DNA from: Streptomyces sp. NRRL F-6676
GTDB lineage: Bacteria; Actinomycetota; Actinomycetes; Streptomycetales; Streptomycetaceae
Direction of reading: 5' to 3'
DNA: 64,000 nucleotides
NCBI RefSeq assembly: GCF_000725625.1
Contig: NZ_JOHS01000002.1
Coordinates: 124,001-188,000 of the forward strand
Below the pieces are notes generated by a model. That model saw only the letters and a list, made by a program, of their open reading frames with translations. It was not told the origin of the DNA and ran no database searches. This document shows positions 56,042-64,000 of this stretch, piece after piece; position 1 is the first letter of the stretch, and the number at the start of each line of letters is the position of its first letter. The position numbers and the translations under genes are program-made.

Positions 56042-56683
56042 TCAGTTCTGCACGGTGTTCTCCGCGGTGTTCTGCACGGTGCTCTCCGTGCTGTTCTCCG
56101 CGGTGTTCTCCGTGGCGCGCGCGTTCGCCGCGGAGCGTGGGGCGTTCGCGGGCGGGCGCGCGGCGCGGGTCCGCGCGGCGGCGGACCTGGCGGTGGGCCT
56201 CATGGGGGGCTTGGCGGGGAGCTTGTCCGGCGGCCCGGCCGGGGGCGGCGGTGCCGCCTCGGCGCGGACCGCGGCGGCGTCGACCAGCTCCCCGATACGG
56301 GCACTGGCCCGGCGCCCCTCCAGATGCAGCCTGCCGACGTTGACCCGGTCCTGGGCGAGCAGCGTCACCACGGCGGAGCGCCCGGCGGCGTAGGTGGCGA
56401 CGTAGCCGTACACGCCGCGCACCAGCAGCTCGCGGAAGTCGCCCTGCGCGGTGGCGTCCGTCATGCGCACGGCGACGCCCAGCGCGGCCGCCGTCAGCGC
56501 GGCCACGCCCTCCGGTTCGACGCCGGGGGTGTCGTGCGCGAGCACCAGCCCGTCGACGCTCGCGGCGAGCGCGCCGGTCAACTGGGGTACGCGGGACCTC
56601 AACCGGCGCAGTTCGTCGAGGACCTCGGCCTCGGCGGCCATCAGCAGTCTCCTCTCGGCACGCTGGCGAAGCGCGCGGATCAC
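56042..56683 (-). CDS. roadblock/LC7-like protein with low-complexity tail
   Basis: A 213-residue protein: a roadblock-like domain at about 20-135 (VLDELRRLRSRVPQLTGALAASVDGLVLAHDTPG ... LLVRGVYGYVATYAAGRSAVVTLLA) followed by a Pro/Arg/Ala-rich tail ending in TENTAENSTE-type repeats. GTG 56683 overlaps the stop of the 56680 gene (GTGA) with GGAGG four bases before; ATG 56641 with GAGGAG is an equally good alternative. Partner of the other roadblock proteins here. Confidence 0.82.
   Translation of the reverse strand: MIRALRQRAERRLLMAAEAEVLDELRRLRSRVPQLTGALAASVDGLVLAHDTPGVEPEGVAALTAAALGVAVRMTDATAQGDFRELLVRGVYGYVATYAAGRSAVVTLLAQDRVNVGRLHLEGRRASARIGELVDAAAVRAEAAPPPPAGPPDKLPAKPPMRPTARSAAARTRAARPPANAPRSAANARATENTAENSTESTVQNTAENTVQN
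56043..56118 (-). repeat. 15-30 bp repeats in the 3' end of the 56042 gene
   Basis: GTTCTGCACGGTG and GTGTTCTCCGCG units alternate up to the stop codon and encode a TAEN/TVQN-type repeat at the C-terminus. Confidence 0.75.
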
Positions 56684-57606
56684 AGTGCCTCCAGGGCGTC
56701 ACGGAGCCGGCGCAGCAGCGTGATGTGCGGGTCGGCACAGGCCGTGTCCTGCGGCAGCGCCTCGACGTACGCGGGGGGCTGCCCGCCCGGAGCGGACGGG
56801 GGTGGGGGCGGGAGCGGGGCCGGGGCTGGTGCGGGCGGGTCCGCGGGCGCCCGGGGTGCGGGGTGGGCGTACGCCGTGCCGGGCGGGTCCGCCGGGGCGA
56901 GCAGGCCCGCCGCGGCCAGCCGGTGCACGTCGACCAGGGTGTGGAAGGCCGGCCGGCCCAGCGCGCGGGAGATGTCCGACGCCGTCCGCCGGCCGTCCAC
57001 GAGGCGCAGCACCGCGGCCTGCCGGGGCGGCACCGCCGGTGCCGCCGCCGGTGAGCTCCGTACCAGCGGGGCCTCGTCCGGCGCCGGGTCGGGCCAGATG
57101 CGGTGCAGCAGCGCCCGGCGGCGCAGCGTCTCCCGCTCCACGGCCGCCACCGGCACCGGGTGCACGGGGCCGAGCCAGTGCGCGTCCCCGTACCGGAAGC
57201 GGGCCGGGGCGCTGCTCGGCTCCAGGACGAAGTAGGCGGCGTCGTACAGCGCCCCCAGGTGGCACAGCTCCAGCGCGCCCGTGGTCAGCCGACCCCGGTC
57301 CACCAGGTACCGCCCCACCCGCCCGTCCTCCCCGGCCCGGGCGAACGCCTCGCGCCAGCCCTCCGCGTCCAGTACGCCGTGCGCGGTGAGCAGGACGTCG
57401 AGGCCGGGGGTGTCCGGGCTCTCGGCGTGCACCACCTGGCCGTCGGCCAGGTAGAGCGCGCCGCGCTCCCGGATCAGCACGCCCGTGGCCCGCTCGGCGG
57501 CGAGCCGGACCAGCATCGGGGACAGGCTGCCCGCCGGTATTCGCGTGCGGTCCCGCACCGGCAGCGCGGGCGGCGGGGGCGGGGTGGGCGTCGCGACCAT
57601 GGTCAT
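56680..57606 (-). CDS. DUF4388-like protein with winged-helix segment
   Basis: A 308-residue protein. Residues about 28-140 (GSLSPMLVRLAAERATGVLIRERGALYLADGQVVHAES) match the PATAN/DUF4388 type seen in signalling proteins that partner roadblock or GTPase systems; residues about 195-245 (QAAVLRLVDGRRTASDISRALGRPAFHTLVDVHRLAAAGLL) look like a winged helix. A Pro-rich segment follows and the protein ends in a short helix. ATG 57606 overlaps the preceding stop (ATGA) and its own stop overlaps the next start, so translation is coupled on both sides. Confidence 0.8.
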   Translation of the reverse strand: MTMVATPTPPPPPALPVRDRTRIPAGSLSPMLVRLAAERATGVLIRERGALYLADGQVVHAESPDTPGLDVLLTAHGVLDAEGWREAFARAGEDGRVGRYLVDRGRLTTGALELCHLGALYDAAYFVLEPSSAPARFRYGDAHWLGPVHPVPVAAVERETLRRRALLHRIWPDPAPDEAPLVRSSPAAAPAVPPRQAAVLRLVDGRRTASDISRALGRPAFHTLVDVHRLAAAGLLAPADPPGTAYAHPAPRAPADPPAPAPAPLPPPPPSAPGGQPPAYVEALPQDTACADPHITLLRRLRDALEAL

Positions 57607-58001
57607 CCCAGCACCAGCCGGCCCGCCATCTCACCCAGGCGTATCCGGGCCAGCGCGAGGTTGCCCTCGACGCGGGACAGCCACAGGTGGAGGAAGACGC
57701 TGCTGTCGAACGTCGTCGGGACGAAGCGCAGCAGGTGGTAGCTGTCGCTGTTGCTGATGATCAGGTCCTCGACGGGGATGTCGGGGCCGGACCAGTCGGA
57801 GCCGTCCGCCGGGGCGAAGCAGCGGTGTTCGGCGGCCAGCCGGGCGAGTTCGGCGGCCTCCGCGGCGGTCGTCTCGTGGTCGCCGCCGGGGGACTCCCCG
57901 ACGACGCCCAGCGTCAGACCGCTGGTCCAGTCGACCACCGCGGCGCCTCTCGCGCCGGGCAGTCGCATGGCTTCCAGCAGGCACTCGTCGATACCGGGCA
58001 C
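57603..58001 (-). CDS. roadblock/LC7 domain protein (first in operon)
   Basis: A 132-residue roadblock/LC7 protein (ECLLEAMRLPGARGAAVVDWTSGLTLGVVGE ... VEDLIISNSDSYHLLRFVPTTFDSSVFLHLWLSRVEGNLALARIRL). GTG 58001 is chosen because GAGGGGAG precedes it and the domain begins there. First gene of a coupled set of three (with 56680 and 56042). The set has no adjacent GTPase or histidine kinase, unlike conservons. Confidence 0.88.
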   Translation of the reverse strand: MPGIDECLLEAMRLPGARGAAVVDWTSGLTLGVVGESPGGDHETTAAEAAELARLAAEHRCFAPADGSDWSGPDIPVEDLIISNSDSYHLLRFVPTTFDSSVFLHLWLSRVEGNLALARIRLGEMAGRLVLG

Positions 58002-58145
58002 CCTGGCTCCCCTCCCGCCTCGGGTACGGATGAGTGACGCCGACGCTACGCAACGTGTGCGCGAGGGGTGACTGTTCTGGCATTTTCCGGTGGAACATGC
58101 GGAGGGGTGACTAATGTGGGTCGGCTCGGCTCGGCTGTGGGTGGG

Positions 58146-58315
58146 GGCCGTGGGGGGCGCGGGATTCTTCTCGCCCCCGGCGGCCCCTGCCCTTCCCGTC
58201 CCTTCGAGGGGCTCCGCCCCTTGGACCCCTGACGTGCGGGCGGGTGGGGCTTCTCGCGCCCGCGCGGCGGAGCCGCGCACCGACACAGCCCCGCATCCCT
58301 GTCAGGGGCGGTCAA
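58146..58315. repeat. composite intergenic repeat, copy C
   Basis: In the 310-base gap before the roadblock operon: GAGGGGCTCCGCCCCTTGG, GCGGCGGAGCCGCGC and CTGTCAGGGGCGGT modules match those at 25512 and 49968, in the opposite sense for part of the array. Otherwise no gene is seen in 58002-58311. Confidence 0.75.
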
Positions 58316-59787
58316 AGGCTGGTCAGCGCACCCGCGTGCGCCCCGCCCGACTCCGTCACGATCTCCCGTACCGTCTGCGGCTCCCGCACCGTCGCGAACC
58401 GCACCCCACCGCCCCGCCCCCCGTCGGAGACGTACCCGTACACCCCCACCCGCGGCAACGCGTTGTACGCGTAGTGGTGCGCGAACCCGTACGCCCCCGC
58501 GTCCAGGACCGCCACCACGTCCCCCGGCTCCAGCACCGGCAACCGCCGCCCCTCCGCCAGCAGATCCCCCGCGAAGCACGCCGGCCCCGCCACGTCCTGC
58601 ACCACCCGCGGCCCCTCCTTGGGCAGCCCCTTCGCGTCGTACACCGCGATCCGCACCGGCCACGCCCCCGGCGCGTACACCGTCCGCGTCGCCACCTGCA
58701 CGCCCGCGTGCGTCACCGCCACCGCACGCCCGCCCGCGCTCTTGGTGTACTCCACGCGCGCCACCACCGCCCCGTGCTTCGCCAGCAGTGACCGCCCGAA
58801 CTCGGTGACCAGCCCGTACCGCCCGTCCACCAGCCCCGGCACCGTCTCCGCGAGCAGCCGCGCATACTCCGCGTACGTCGGCGTCGACGCCTCCGAGCCG
58901 AAGTTCACCGGGAGTCCGCCGCCGATGTCCAGCACCTCGACCTGCCGCCGGCCCGCCCGCCGGTTGATCTCCTCGGCCAGCGCGTACACCTCGCCGACGC
59001 CCCGCACCATCAGCGACAGCGGGATGCCCTGCGAGCCCACGTGCGCGTGCAGCCGGGTCAGCCAGGGCCGCTCGGCGTACGCGCGCAGCAGCCACTCCCG
59101 CGCCCCCTCGTCCCGCAGCGCCACCCCGAACTTCGAGGTCGCCGTCGCGGTCGACAGCGCCCCGATCGCACCGCCCCCGACCTGCGGGTTGACCCGGATA
59201 CCGAGGGGCGAGCGGGTGGGCGCGGAGCGGACCAGGCCGTCGATCCTGGCCAGCTCCTGCGGATTGTCGGCGTTGACGGCGATGCCCAGCGCGAGCGCCT
59301 CGCGCAGCTCCGCCGGGGTCTTGGCGGGCGAGTCCAGCACCGTCCGCTCCGGCGGCACCCCGGCCGCCCGCGCCAGGGCCAGCTCACCCGGGCTCGCCAC
59401 CTCCGCCCCGATCCCGGCCTCCCGCAGCAGCCGCAGCACCGGCACCAGGGGACCCGCCTTCACCGCGAACGCGTGCAGCACCGGCGTGCCGGCCGGGAGG
59501 ACCGCCTCGAACGCCGCCCGCAGCTCCGCCGCCGCCTCCCGTATCCCGGCCACGTCCAGCAGCCCGGCCACGGGCGTGCCCGGCCCGAGCAGCCCCTGCT
59601 CGACGGCGGCCCGCACCGCCTCGTCCCGCCGCGCCACCCGCTCCCGGTCGGCTTCGGACAGCGGACCGCCCGCCGCCGGACCCCACACGTTCTCCGTCAC
59701 GGCCCGCGCCTCCCGCGCGGCCCGGCCCTCGTCCGCCTGCTCCCTCGGCTCCCTCTGCTCCCTCTGCTCCATCGGGGTCCCCGTCAC
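58312..59787 (-). CDS. LysA-like PLP decarboxylase (diaminopimelate decarboxylase family)
   Basis: A 491-residue type III-fold PLP enzyme. PLP Lys110 lies in HAFAVKAGPLV; HVGSQG, VLDIGGGLPVNF and EFGRSLLAKHGA bind phosphate and substrate; AYGFAHHYAYN is near the C-terminus. At the specificity site, LysA's CESGD is CFAGD (Cys404), so the substrate may not be meso-diaminopimelate. A repetitive EQREQREPREQ N-terminus precedes the barrel. GTG 59787 with GGAG eight bases before, chosen over ATG 59772. Divergent from hutU, it may be an accessory amino-acid or polyamine decarboxylase. Confidence 0.85.
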   Translation of the reverse strand: MTGTPMEQREQREPREQADEGRAAREARAVTENVWGPAAGGPLSEADRERVARRDEAVRAAVEQGLLGPGTPVAGLLDVAGIREAAAELRAAFEAVLPAGTPVLHAFAVKAGPLVPVLRLLREAGIGAEVASPGELALARAAGVPPERTVLDSPAKTPAELREALALGIAVNADNPQELARIDGLVRSAPTRSPLGIRVNPQVGGGAIGALSTATATSKFGVALRDEGAREWLLRAYAERPWLTRLHAHVGSQGIPLSLMVRGVGEVYALAEEINRRAGRRQVEVLDIGGGLPVNFGSEASTPTYAEYARLLAETVPGLVDGRYGLVTEFGRSLLAKHGAVVARVEYTKSAGGRAVAVTHAGVQVATRTVYAPGAWPVRIAVYDAKGLPKEGPRVVQDVAGPACFAGDLLAEGRRLPVLEPGDVVAVLDAGAYGFAHHYAYNALPRVGVYGYVSDGGRGGGVRFATVREPQTVREIVTESGGAHAGALTSL

Positions 59788-59943
59788 CTCGTTCGCTCCA
59801 CGTCCCCTGTGCACGTCCTGCCCATGGCCACGCGCCCGCGCCGCCGCACGGTTCCCACGGACCGCACGTCCGGCGCGTCCGGGCGGGTACCCCGACGGAC
59901 CGGCGTGTCCGCGCCGGACACCGAGCCGGCCCGGGAGACCGTA

Positions 59944-59979
59944 TTGACTAGCCTTATTCAGCACGCGACGATGTGAATA
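59944..59979 (+). promoter_or_regulatory. hutU promoter and candidate operator
   Basis: TTGACT (59944-59949), 17-base spacer, GACGAT (59967-59972). An inverted repeat TATTCA (59955-59960) / TGAATA (59974-59979) overlaps the -10 and could bind a repressor of histidine use. Downstream, 59987-60055 holds short GATCCA and CAGTCC repeats in the leader. Confidence 0.5.
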
Positions 59980-60077
59980 TCTGCAACCCGGATCCGGACC
60001 CGAACGCGGATCCAGATCCATATCCAGATCCGTCCCAGTCCCAGTCCCAGTTCCACATTCCGGCCCGGGAGGCACCC

Positions 60078-61775
60078 ATGTCAGGACCCCGTCCAGTCCG
60101 AGCCCCGCGCGGTACGGAGTTGAGCGCCCTCGGGTGGCAGCAGGAGGCCGCCCTTCGGATGCTGCACAACAACCTCGACCCCGAGGTCGCCGAACACCCC
60201 GACAAACTCGTCGTCTACGGCGGCACCGGCAAGGCCGCCCGCGACTGGCGCTCCTTCGACGCCATGGTCCGCACCCTGCGCACCCTCAAGCAGGACGAGA
60301 CCATGCTCGTCCAGTCGGGCCGCCCGGTCGGCGTGATGCAGACCCACGAGTGGGCGCCGCGCGTCCTGCTCGCCAACTCCAACCTCGTCGGCGACTGGGC
60401 CAACTGGGAGGAGTTCCGCCGTCTGGAGGCCCTCGGCCTGACCATGTACGGGCAGATGACCGCCGGCTCCTGGATCTACATCGGCACCCAGGGCATCCTC
60501 CAGGGCACCTACGAGACCTTCGCCGCCGTCGCCGCCAAGCGGTTCGGCGGCACCCTCGCCGGGACCATCACCCTCACCGCCGGACTCGGCGGCATGGGCG
60601 GCGCCCAGCCGCTCGCCGTGACGATGAACGACGGCGTCGTGATCTGCGTCGACTGCGACCCGCGCGCCATCGACCGCCGCATCGAGCACCGCTACCTCGA
60701 CGTGAGGGCCGACTCCCTCGACCACGCCCTCCACCTCGCCACCGAGGCCCGCGACCAGCGCAAGCCGCTGTCCATCGGCGTCCTCGACAACGCCGCCGAG
60801 GCGGTGCCGCGGCTCCTCGCCATGGGCGCCCCCGTCGACATCGTCACCGACCAGACCTCCGCCCACGACCCCCTGGCCTATCTGCCCACCGGGATCGCCT
60901 TCGAGGACATGGCCGACGCCGCCGCCAAGGACCCGGCCGGCTTCACCACCCGGGCCCGCGAGTCCATGGCCCGGCACGTCGAGGCCATGGTCGGCTTCCA
61001 GGACGCCGGCGCCGAGGTCTTCGACTACGGCAACTCGATCCGCGGCGAGGCGCAGCTCGCCGGGTACGAGCGGGCGTTCGCCTTCCCCGGCTTCGTCCCC
61101 GCCTACATCCGCCCCCTGTTCTGCGAGGGCAAGGGCCCCTTCCGCTGGGCCGCCCTGTCCGGCGACCCCGCCGACATCGCCAAGACCGACAGGGCGATCC
61201 TCGACCTCTTCCCTGAGGCTGAGTCTGTTCAAAACGCGTCCCTGGCCCGCTGGATCAAGATGGCGGGGGAGCGGGTCCACTTCCAGGGCCTGCCCGCCCG
61301 TATCTGCTGGCTCGGTTACGGGGAGCGGGACAGGGCCGGCGAGCGGTTCAACGACATGGTCGCGAGCGGCGAGCTGAGCGCGCCCGTCGTCATCGGCCGC
61401 GACCACCTCGACTGCGGCTCCGTCGCCTCCCCGTACCGCGAGACCGAGGCGATGCTCGACGGCTCCGACGCCATCGCCGACTGGCCCCTGCTCAACGCCA
61501 TGGTCAACGTGGCCTCCGGCGCCTCCTGGGTCTCCCTCCACCACGGCGGCGGCGTCGGCATGGGCCGCTCGATCCACGCCGGGCAGGTCACCGTCGCCGA
61601 CGGCACCCCGCTGGCCGGCGAGAAGATCCGCCGCGTCCTCACCAACGACCCCGGCATGGGCGTCATCCGGCACGTCGACGCCGGGTACGACATCGCCGAG
61701 GACGTGGCAGGGGAGCGGGGCGTGCGCGTTCCGATGCGCGAGGGCGACGAGACGCCCGAGGGCGGCGCGGCGTGA
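60078..61775 (+). CDS. hutU: urocanate hydratase
   Basis: A 565-residue urocanase, the second step of histidine breakdown (urocanate to imidazolonepropionate), using tightly bound NAD+ as an electrophile. Signature motifs are present: [42 protein letters not shown], and active-site Cys410 in [10 protein letters not shown], the same position as in the Pseudomonas enzyme. ATG 60078 with GGGAGG upstream. Its stop overlaps the next GTG (GTGA), starting a coupled hut operon. Confidence 0.96.
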   Translation: MSGPRPVRAPRGTELSALGWQQEAALRMLHNNLDPEVAEHPDKLVVYGGTGKAARDWRSFDAMVRTLRTLKQDETMLVQSGRPVGVMQTHEWAPRVLLANSNLVGDWANWEEFRRLEALGLTMYGQMTAGSWIYIGTQGILQGTYETFAAVAAKRFGGTLAGTITLTAGLGGMGGAQPLAVTMNDGVVICVDCDPRAIDRRIEHRYLDVRADSLDHALHLATEARDQRKPLSIGVLDNAAEAVPRLLAMGAPVDIVTDQTSAHDPLAYLPTGIAFEDMADAAAKDPAGFTTRARESMARHVEAMVGFQDAGAEVFDYGNSIRGEAQLAGYERAFAFPGFVPAYIRPLFCEGKGPFRWAALSGDPADIAKTDRAILDLFPEAESVQNASLARWIKMAGERVHFQGLPARICWLGYGERDRAGERFNDMVASGELSAPVVIGRDHLDCGSVASPYRETEAMLDGSDAIADWPLLNAMVNVASGASWVSLHHGGGVGMGRSIHAGQVTVADGTPLAGEKIRRVLTNDPGMGVIRHVDAGYDIAEDVAGERGVRVPMREGDETPEGGAA

Positions 61776-62989
61776 GCTTCCACAGCATGTGGGCGGAGCT
61801 GCTGCCGGTCGGCCGCAGCTCCGCCTCCGGCGGCTACCGCCGCTTCGCCTGGACCCCCGCCGACACCGACTGCCGGGCCTGGTTCCGCGCGCAGGCCGAG
61901 ACCCGCGGACTCACCTACGAGACCGACCGCAACGGCAACCAGTGGGCCTGGCTCGGCGACCCCGCCGCCGGGAACGCCCTGGTCACCGGTTCCCATCTGG
62001 ACTCCGTGCCCGACGGCGGCGCCTTCGACGGCCCCCTCGGGGTCGTCTCCGCCTTCGCCGCCCTCGACGAACTCCGCGCCCGGGGCGTGCCGTTCACCCG
62101 GCCCTTCGGCATCGTCAACTTCGGCGACGAGGAGGGCGCCCGCTTCGGCCTCGCCTGCGTCGGCTCCCGGCTCACCTCCGGCGCGCTCACCGTCGAGGCG
62201 GCCCACCGCCTCACCGACGCCGACGGCATCACGCTCCCGCGTGCCATGGAGGCCGCCGGGTACGACCCGGACACCCTCGGCCCCGACCCCGAACGGCTCG
62301 CCCGTATCGGCGCCTTCGTCGAACTCCACGTCGAACAGGGCCGCGCCCTCGACCTCACCGGGGACCCCGTCGGCGTGGCGAGCGCCATCTGGCCGCACGG
62401 CCGCTGGCGCTACGACTTCCGCGGCGAGGCCAACCACGCCGGCACCACCCGCCTCACCGACCGCCGCGACCCCATGCCGGCCTACGCCGAGACGGTCCTC
62501 GCCGCCCGCCGCGAGGCCGCCCGTGCCGGCGCTGTCGCCACCTTCGGGAAGGTCGCCGTCGAACCCAACGGCGTCAACGCCATCCCCTCCCTCGTCCGCG
62601 GCTGGCTCGACTCCCGCGCCGCCGACCAGCCCACCCTCGACACCGTCACCGGCGCCCTGGAGAAGGCGGCCCGCGAGTACGCCGAGGCCCACGGGGTCGA
62701 ACTGGACGTCGTCCGCGAGTCGTTCACCCCCGTCGTCGAGTTCGACCACGCCCTGCGCGACGAGATCGCCCGCCTCCTCGGCACCGGCAGCGACCTCACC
62801 GTGCCCGTTCTCGGCACCGGTGCCGGACACGACGCCGGGATCCTCTCCGGCGCCGTCCCGACCGCCATGCTGTTCGTACGCAACCCCACCGGCGTCTCGC
62901 ACTCCCCGGCCGAGCACGCCACCGAGGACGACTGCACGGCCGGCGTCACCGCGCTCGCCGACGTACTGGAAGGGCTGGCCCACAGGTGA
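61772..62989 (+). CDS. M20-family amidohydrolase/carbamoylase of the hut operon
   Basis: A 405-residue zinc hydrolase of the allantoate amidohydrolase / N-carbamoyl-amino-acid hydrolase group. Metal ligands: His75 in GSHLDSVP, Asp86, and Glu120/121 in GDEEGARF; later ELHVEQG and the dimerisation segment [11 protein letters not shown]. Within hut it probably removes the N-formyl or similar group from N-formylglutamate made by HutF, replacing HutG. That role is inferred from position. GTG start and stop both overlap neighbours (GTGA). Confidence 0.88.
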   Translation: MSFHSMWAELLPVGRSSASGGYRRFAWTPADTDCRAWFRAQAETRGLTYETDRNGNQWAWLGDPAAGNALVTGSHLDSVPDGGAFDGPLGVVSAFAALDELRARGVPFTRPFGIVNFGDEEGARFGLACVGSRLTSGALTVEAAHRLTDADGITLPRAMEAAGYDPDTLGPDPERLARIGAFVELHVEQGRALDLTGDPVGVASAIWPHGRWRYDFRGEANHAGTTRLTDRRDPMPAYAETVLAARREAARAGAVATFGKVAVEPNGVNAIPSLVRGWLDSRAADQPTLDTVTGALEKAAREYAEAHGVELDVVRESFTPVVEFDHALRDEIARLLGTGSDLTVPVLGTGAGHDAGILSGAVPTAMLFVRNPTGVSHSPAEHATEDDCTAGVTALADVLEGLAHR

Positions 62990-64000
62990 CGCGGACCTAC
63001 TGGCTGGAGCACGCCTGGCTCGGCGACCACGTAGAACCGGGCGTCGCCGTCGGGACGGCCGACGGACGGATCACCACCGTCCGCACGGACACCCCCGCCC
63101 CGCCACCCGGCGCCGAGGTGCTGCGCGGCCTCACGCTCCCCGGGCTGGCCAACGCCCACAGCCACGCCTTCCATCGTGCGCTGCGCGGCACCGTGCAGGT
63201 CGGCTCCGGGACCTTCTGGACCTGGCGCGAGGTCATGTACGCCACCGCCGACCGGCTCACCCCGGACACGTACCACGCGCTCGCCCGCGCGGTGTACGCC
63301 GAGATGGCGCTCGCCGGGATCACCGCCGTCGGCGAGTTCCACTACCTGCACCACGCCCCCGGCGGCACCCCCTACGCCGACCCCAACGCCATGGGCGAGG
63401 CACTGATCGCAGCCGCCGCCGAGGCCGGCATCCGGATCACCCTCCTCGACACCTGCTACCTCTCCGCCGGCTTCGGCCGGCCGCCCACCACCCACCAGCT
63501 CCGCTTCTCCGACGGCACCGCGGAGGCCTGGGCCGAACGCTGTTCAGTTCTCAAGGAACGGGATCACGCGCGGATCGGTGCGGCCGTCCACTCCGTACGG
63601 GCCGTGCCCGCCGACCAGTTGGCCACCGTGGCCGGCTGGGCCGAAGAACGGCGGGCCCCGCTGCATGTGCACCTCTCGGAGCAGACGGCGGAGAACGACG
63701 CCTGCCGCCAGGCCCACGGCCGTACCCCCGCCCGGCTGTTCGCCGACCACGGAGTGCTGGGCCCGCGCACCACCGGGGTGCACAACACCCATCTCACGGA
63801 CGAGGACATCGCGCTCCTCGGCGGCTCGGGCACCGGCACCTGCATGTGCCCGACCACCGAACGGGACCTCGCCGACGGCATCGGCCCCGCCGCCGCCCTC
63901 CAGCGGGCCGGCTCCCCGCTCAGCCTCGGCTCCGACAGCCACGCCGTCATCGACCTGCTGGAGGAGGCGCGCGCGATGGAGCTCGACGAACGGCTGCGCA
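62986..64000 (+). CDS. hutF: formimidoylglutamate deiminase HutF (cut by window end)
   Basis: The first 338 residues of an amidohydrolase-superfamily enzyme converting N-formimidoylglutamate to N-formylglutamate. Metal motif HSH (His58, His60) in LANAHSHAFHRALRG, then EFHYLHH, HVHLSEQ and the SLGSDSHAVIDLLEEAR segment with the metal Asp. GTG start overlaps the preceding stop. The frame is open to position 64000; the C-terminal ~110 residues lie beyond the window, and hutI would be expected next. Confidence 0.93.
   Translation, partial: MTRTYWLEHAWLGDHVEPGVAVGTADGRITTVRTDTPAPPPGAEVLRGLTLPGLANAHSHAFHRALRGTVQVGSGTFWTWREVMYATADRLTPDTYHALARAVYAEMALAGITAVGEFHYLHHAPGGTPYADPNAMGEALIAAAAEAGIRITLLDTCYLSAGFGRPPTTHQLRFSDGTAEAWAERCSVLKERDHARIGAAVHSVRAVPADQLATVAGWAEERRAPLHVHLSEQTAENDACRQAHGRTPARLFADHGVLGPRTTGVHNTHLTDEDIALLGGSGTGTCMCPTTERDLADGIGPAAALQRAGSPLSLGSDSHAVIDLLEEARAMELDERLR

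Overview
The window is about 72% G+C, with many GTG starts, strong GGAGG-type ribosome sites and dense operons. The gene content (bldA tRNA, paired Rpf muralytic enzymes, roadblock/LC7 operon, a P450 beside rpf-eno) points to a Streptomyces chromosome, in the conserved core rather than a telomeric arm. From memory, the order (ABC pair, mfd, mazG, P450, two rpf genes, eno, divIC, DUF501, ppx, ndh, bldA, second ABC pair, cfa, pobA, thiolase, CBS, hutU) resembles the SCO3110-SCO3070 stretch of S. coelicolor, read in the opposite direction. That synteny is recalled, not computed.

Layout. 1-330: tRNA-Gln(UUG) on the minus strand with a perfect 12-bp terminator. 327-1712: orphan NarL-type histidine kinase. 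1777-7507: a toxin/immunity-type island with a minus-strand YwqJ-like deaminase and SUKH-3 pair, and a plus-strand WHH nuclease/SUKH-1 fusion followed by a 1095-residue protein joining a YrhB/Imm35-like domain, a collagen-like linker, a deaminase and SUKH-4. 7755-12373: coiled-coil protein and a MacB-like ABC exporter. 12630-25490: Mfd, a small Rv0909-family antitoxin, a secreted HNH lipoprotein, a repeat protein, an N6-methylase-like protein with an altered catalytic motif, a membrane protein/Ser-Thr kinase pair, a DUF1906 secreted protein, a SurA-like lipoprotein and MazG.

25715-36167: P450 (CYP107U-like), two Rpf/LysM hydrolases (the second behind a ydaO-type c-di-AMP riboswitch), enolase, DivIC, DUF501, Ppx, a PRC/DUF2382 stress protein, and NDH-2 behind a Rex-like operator. 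36168-41652: bldA on the minus strand, a second ABC exporter paralogous to the first, and a convergent cyclopropane-fatty-acid synthase. 41826-44008: a translationally coupled EACC1/caspase pair, the most striking accessory system here. 44300-54817: PobA, Bax-inhibitor-1, small conserved genes, thiolase, SGNH hydrolase, cystathionine beta-synthase and an RpiR regulator. 54900-59787: membrane protein, an operon of three roadblock/LC7 proteins plus a DUF4388-like protein, and a LysA-like decarboxylase. 60078-64000: histidine-utilisation operon hutU, M20 amidohydrolase, hutF (runs off the window).

Two patterns cut across genes. First, short direct or tandem duplications sit exactly at gene 3' ends, often copying the stop codon (eno, thiolase, CBS, HNH lipoprotein, 53338 gene and others). 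Second, a composite intergenic repeat recurs near 25.5, 50.1 and 58.2 kb. I see no transposase, integrase, CRISPR array or prophage, and found no in-frame TTA codon in the called genes although the TTA-decoding tRNA is encoded here.
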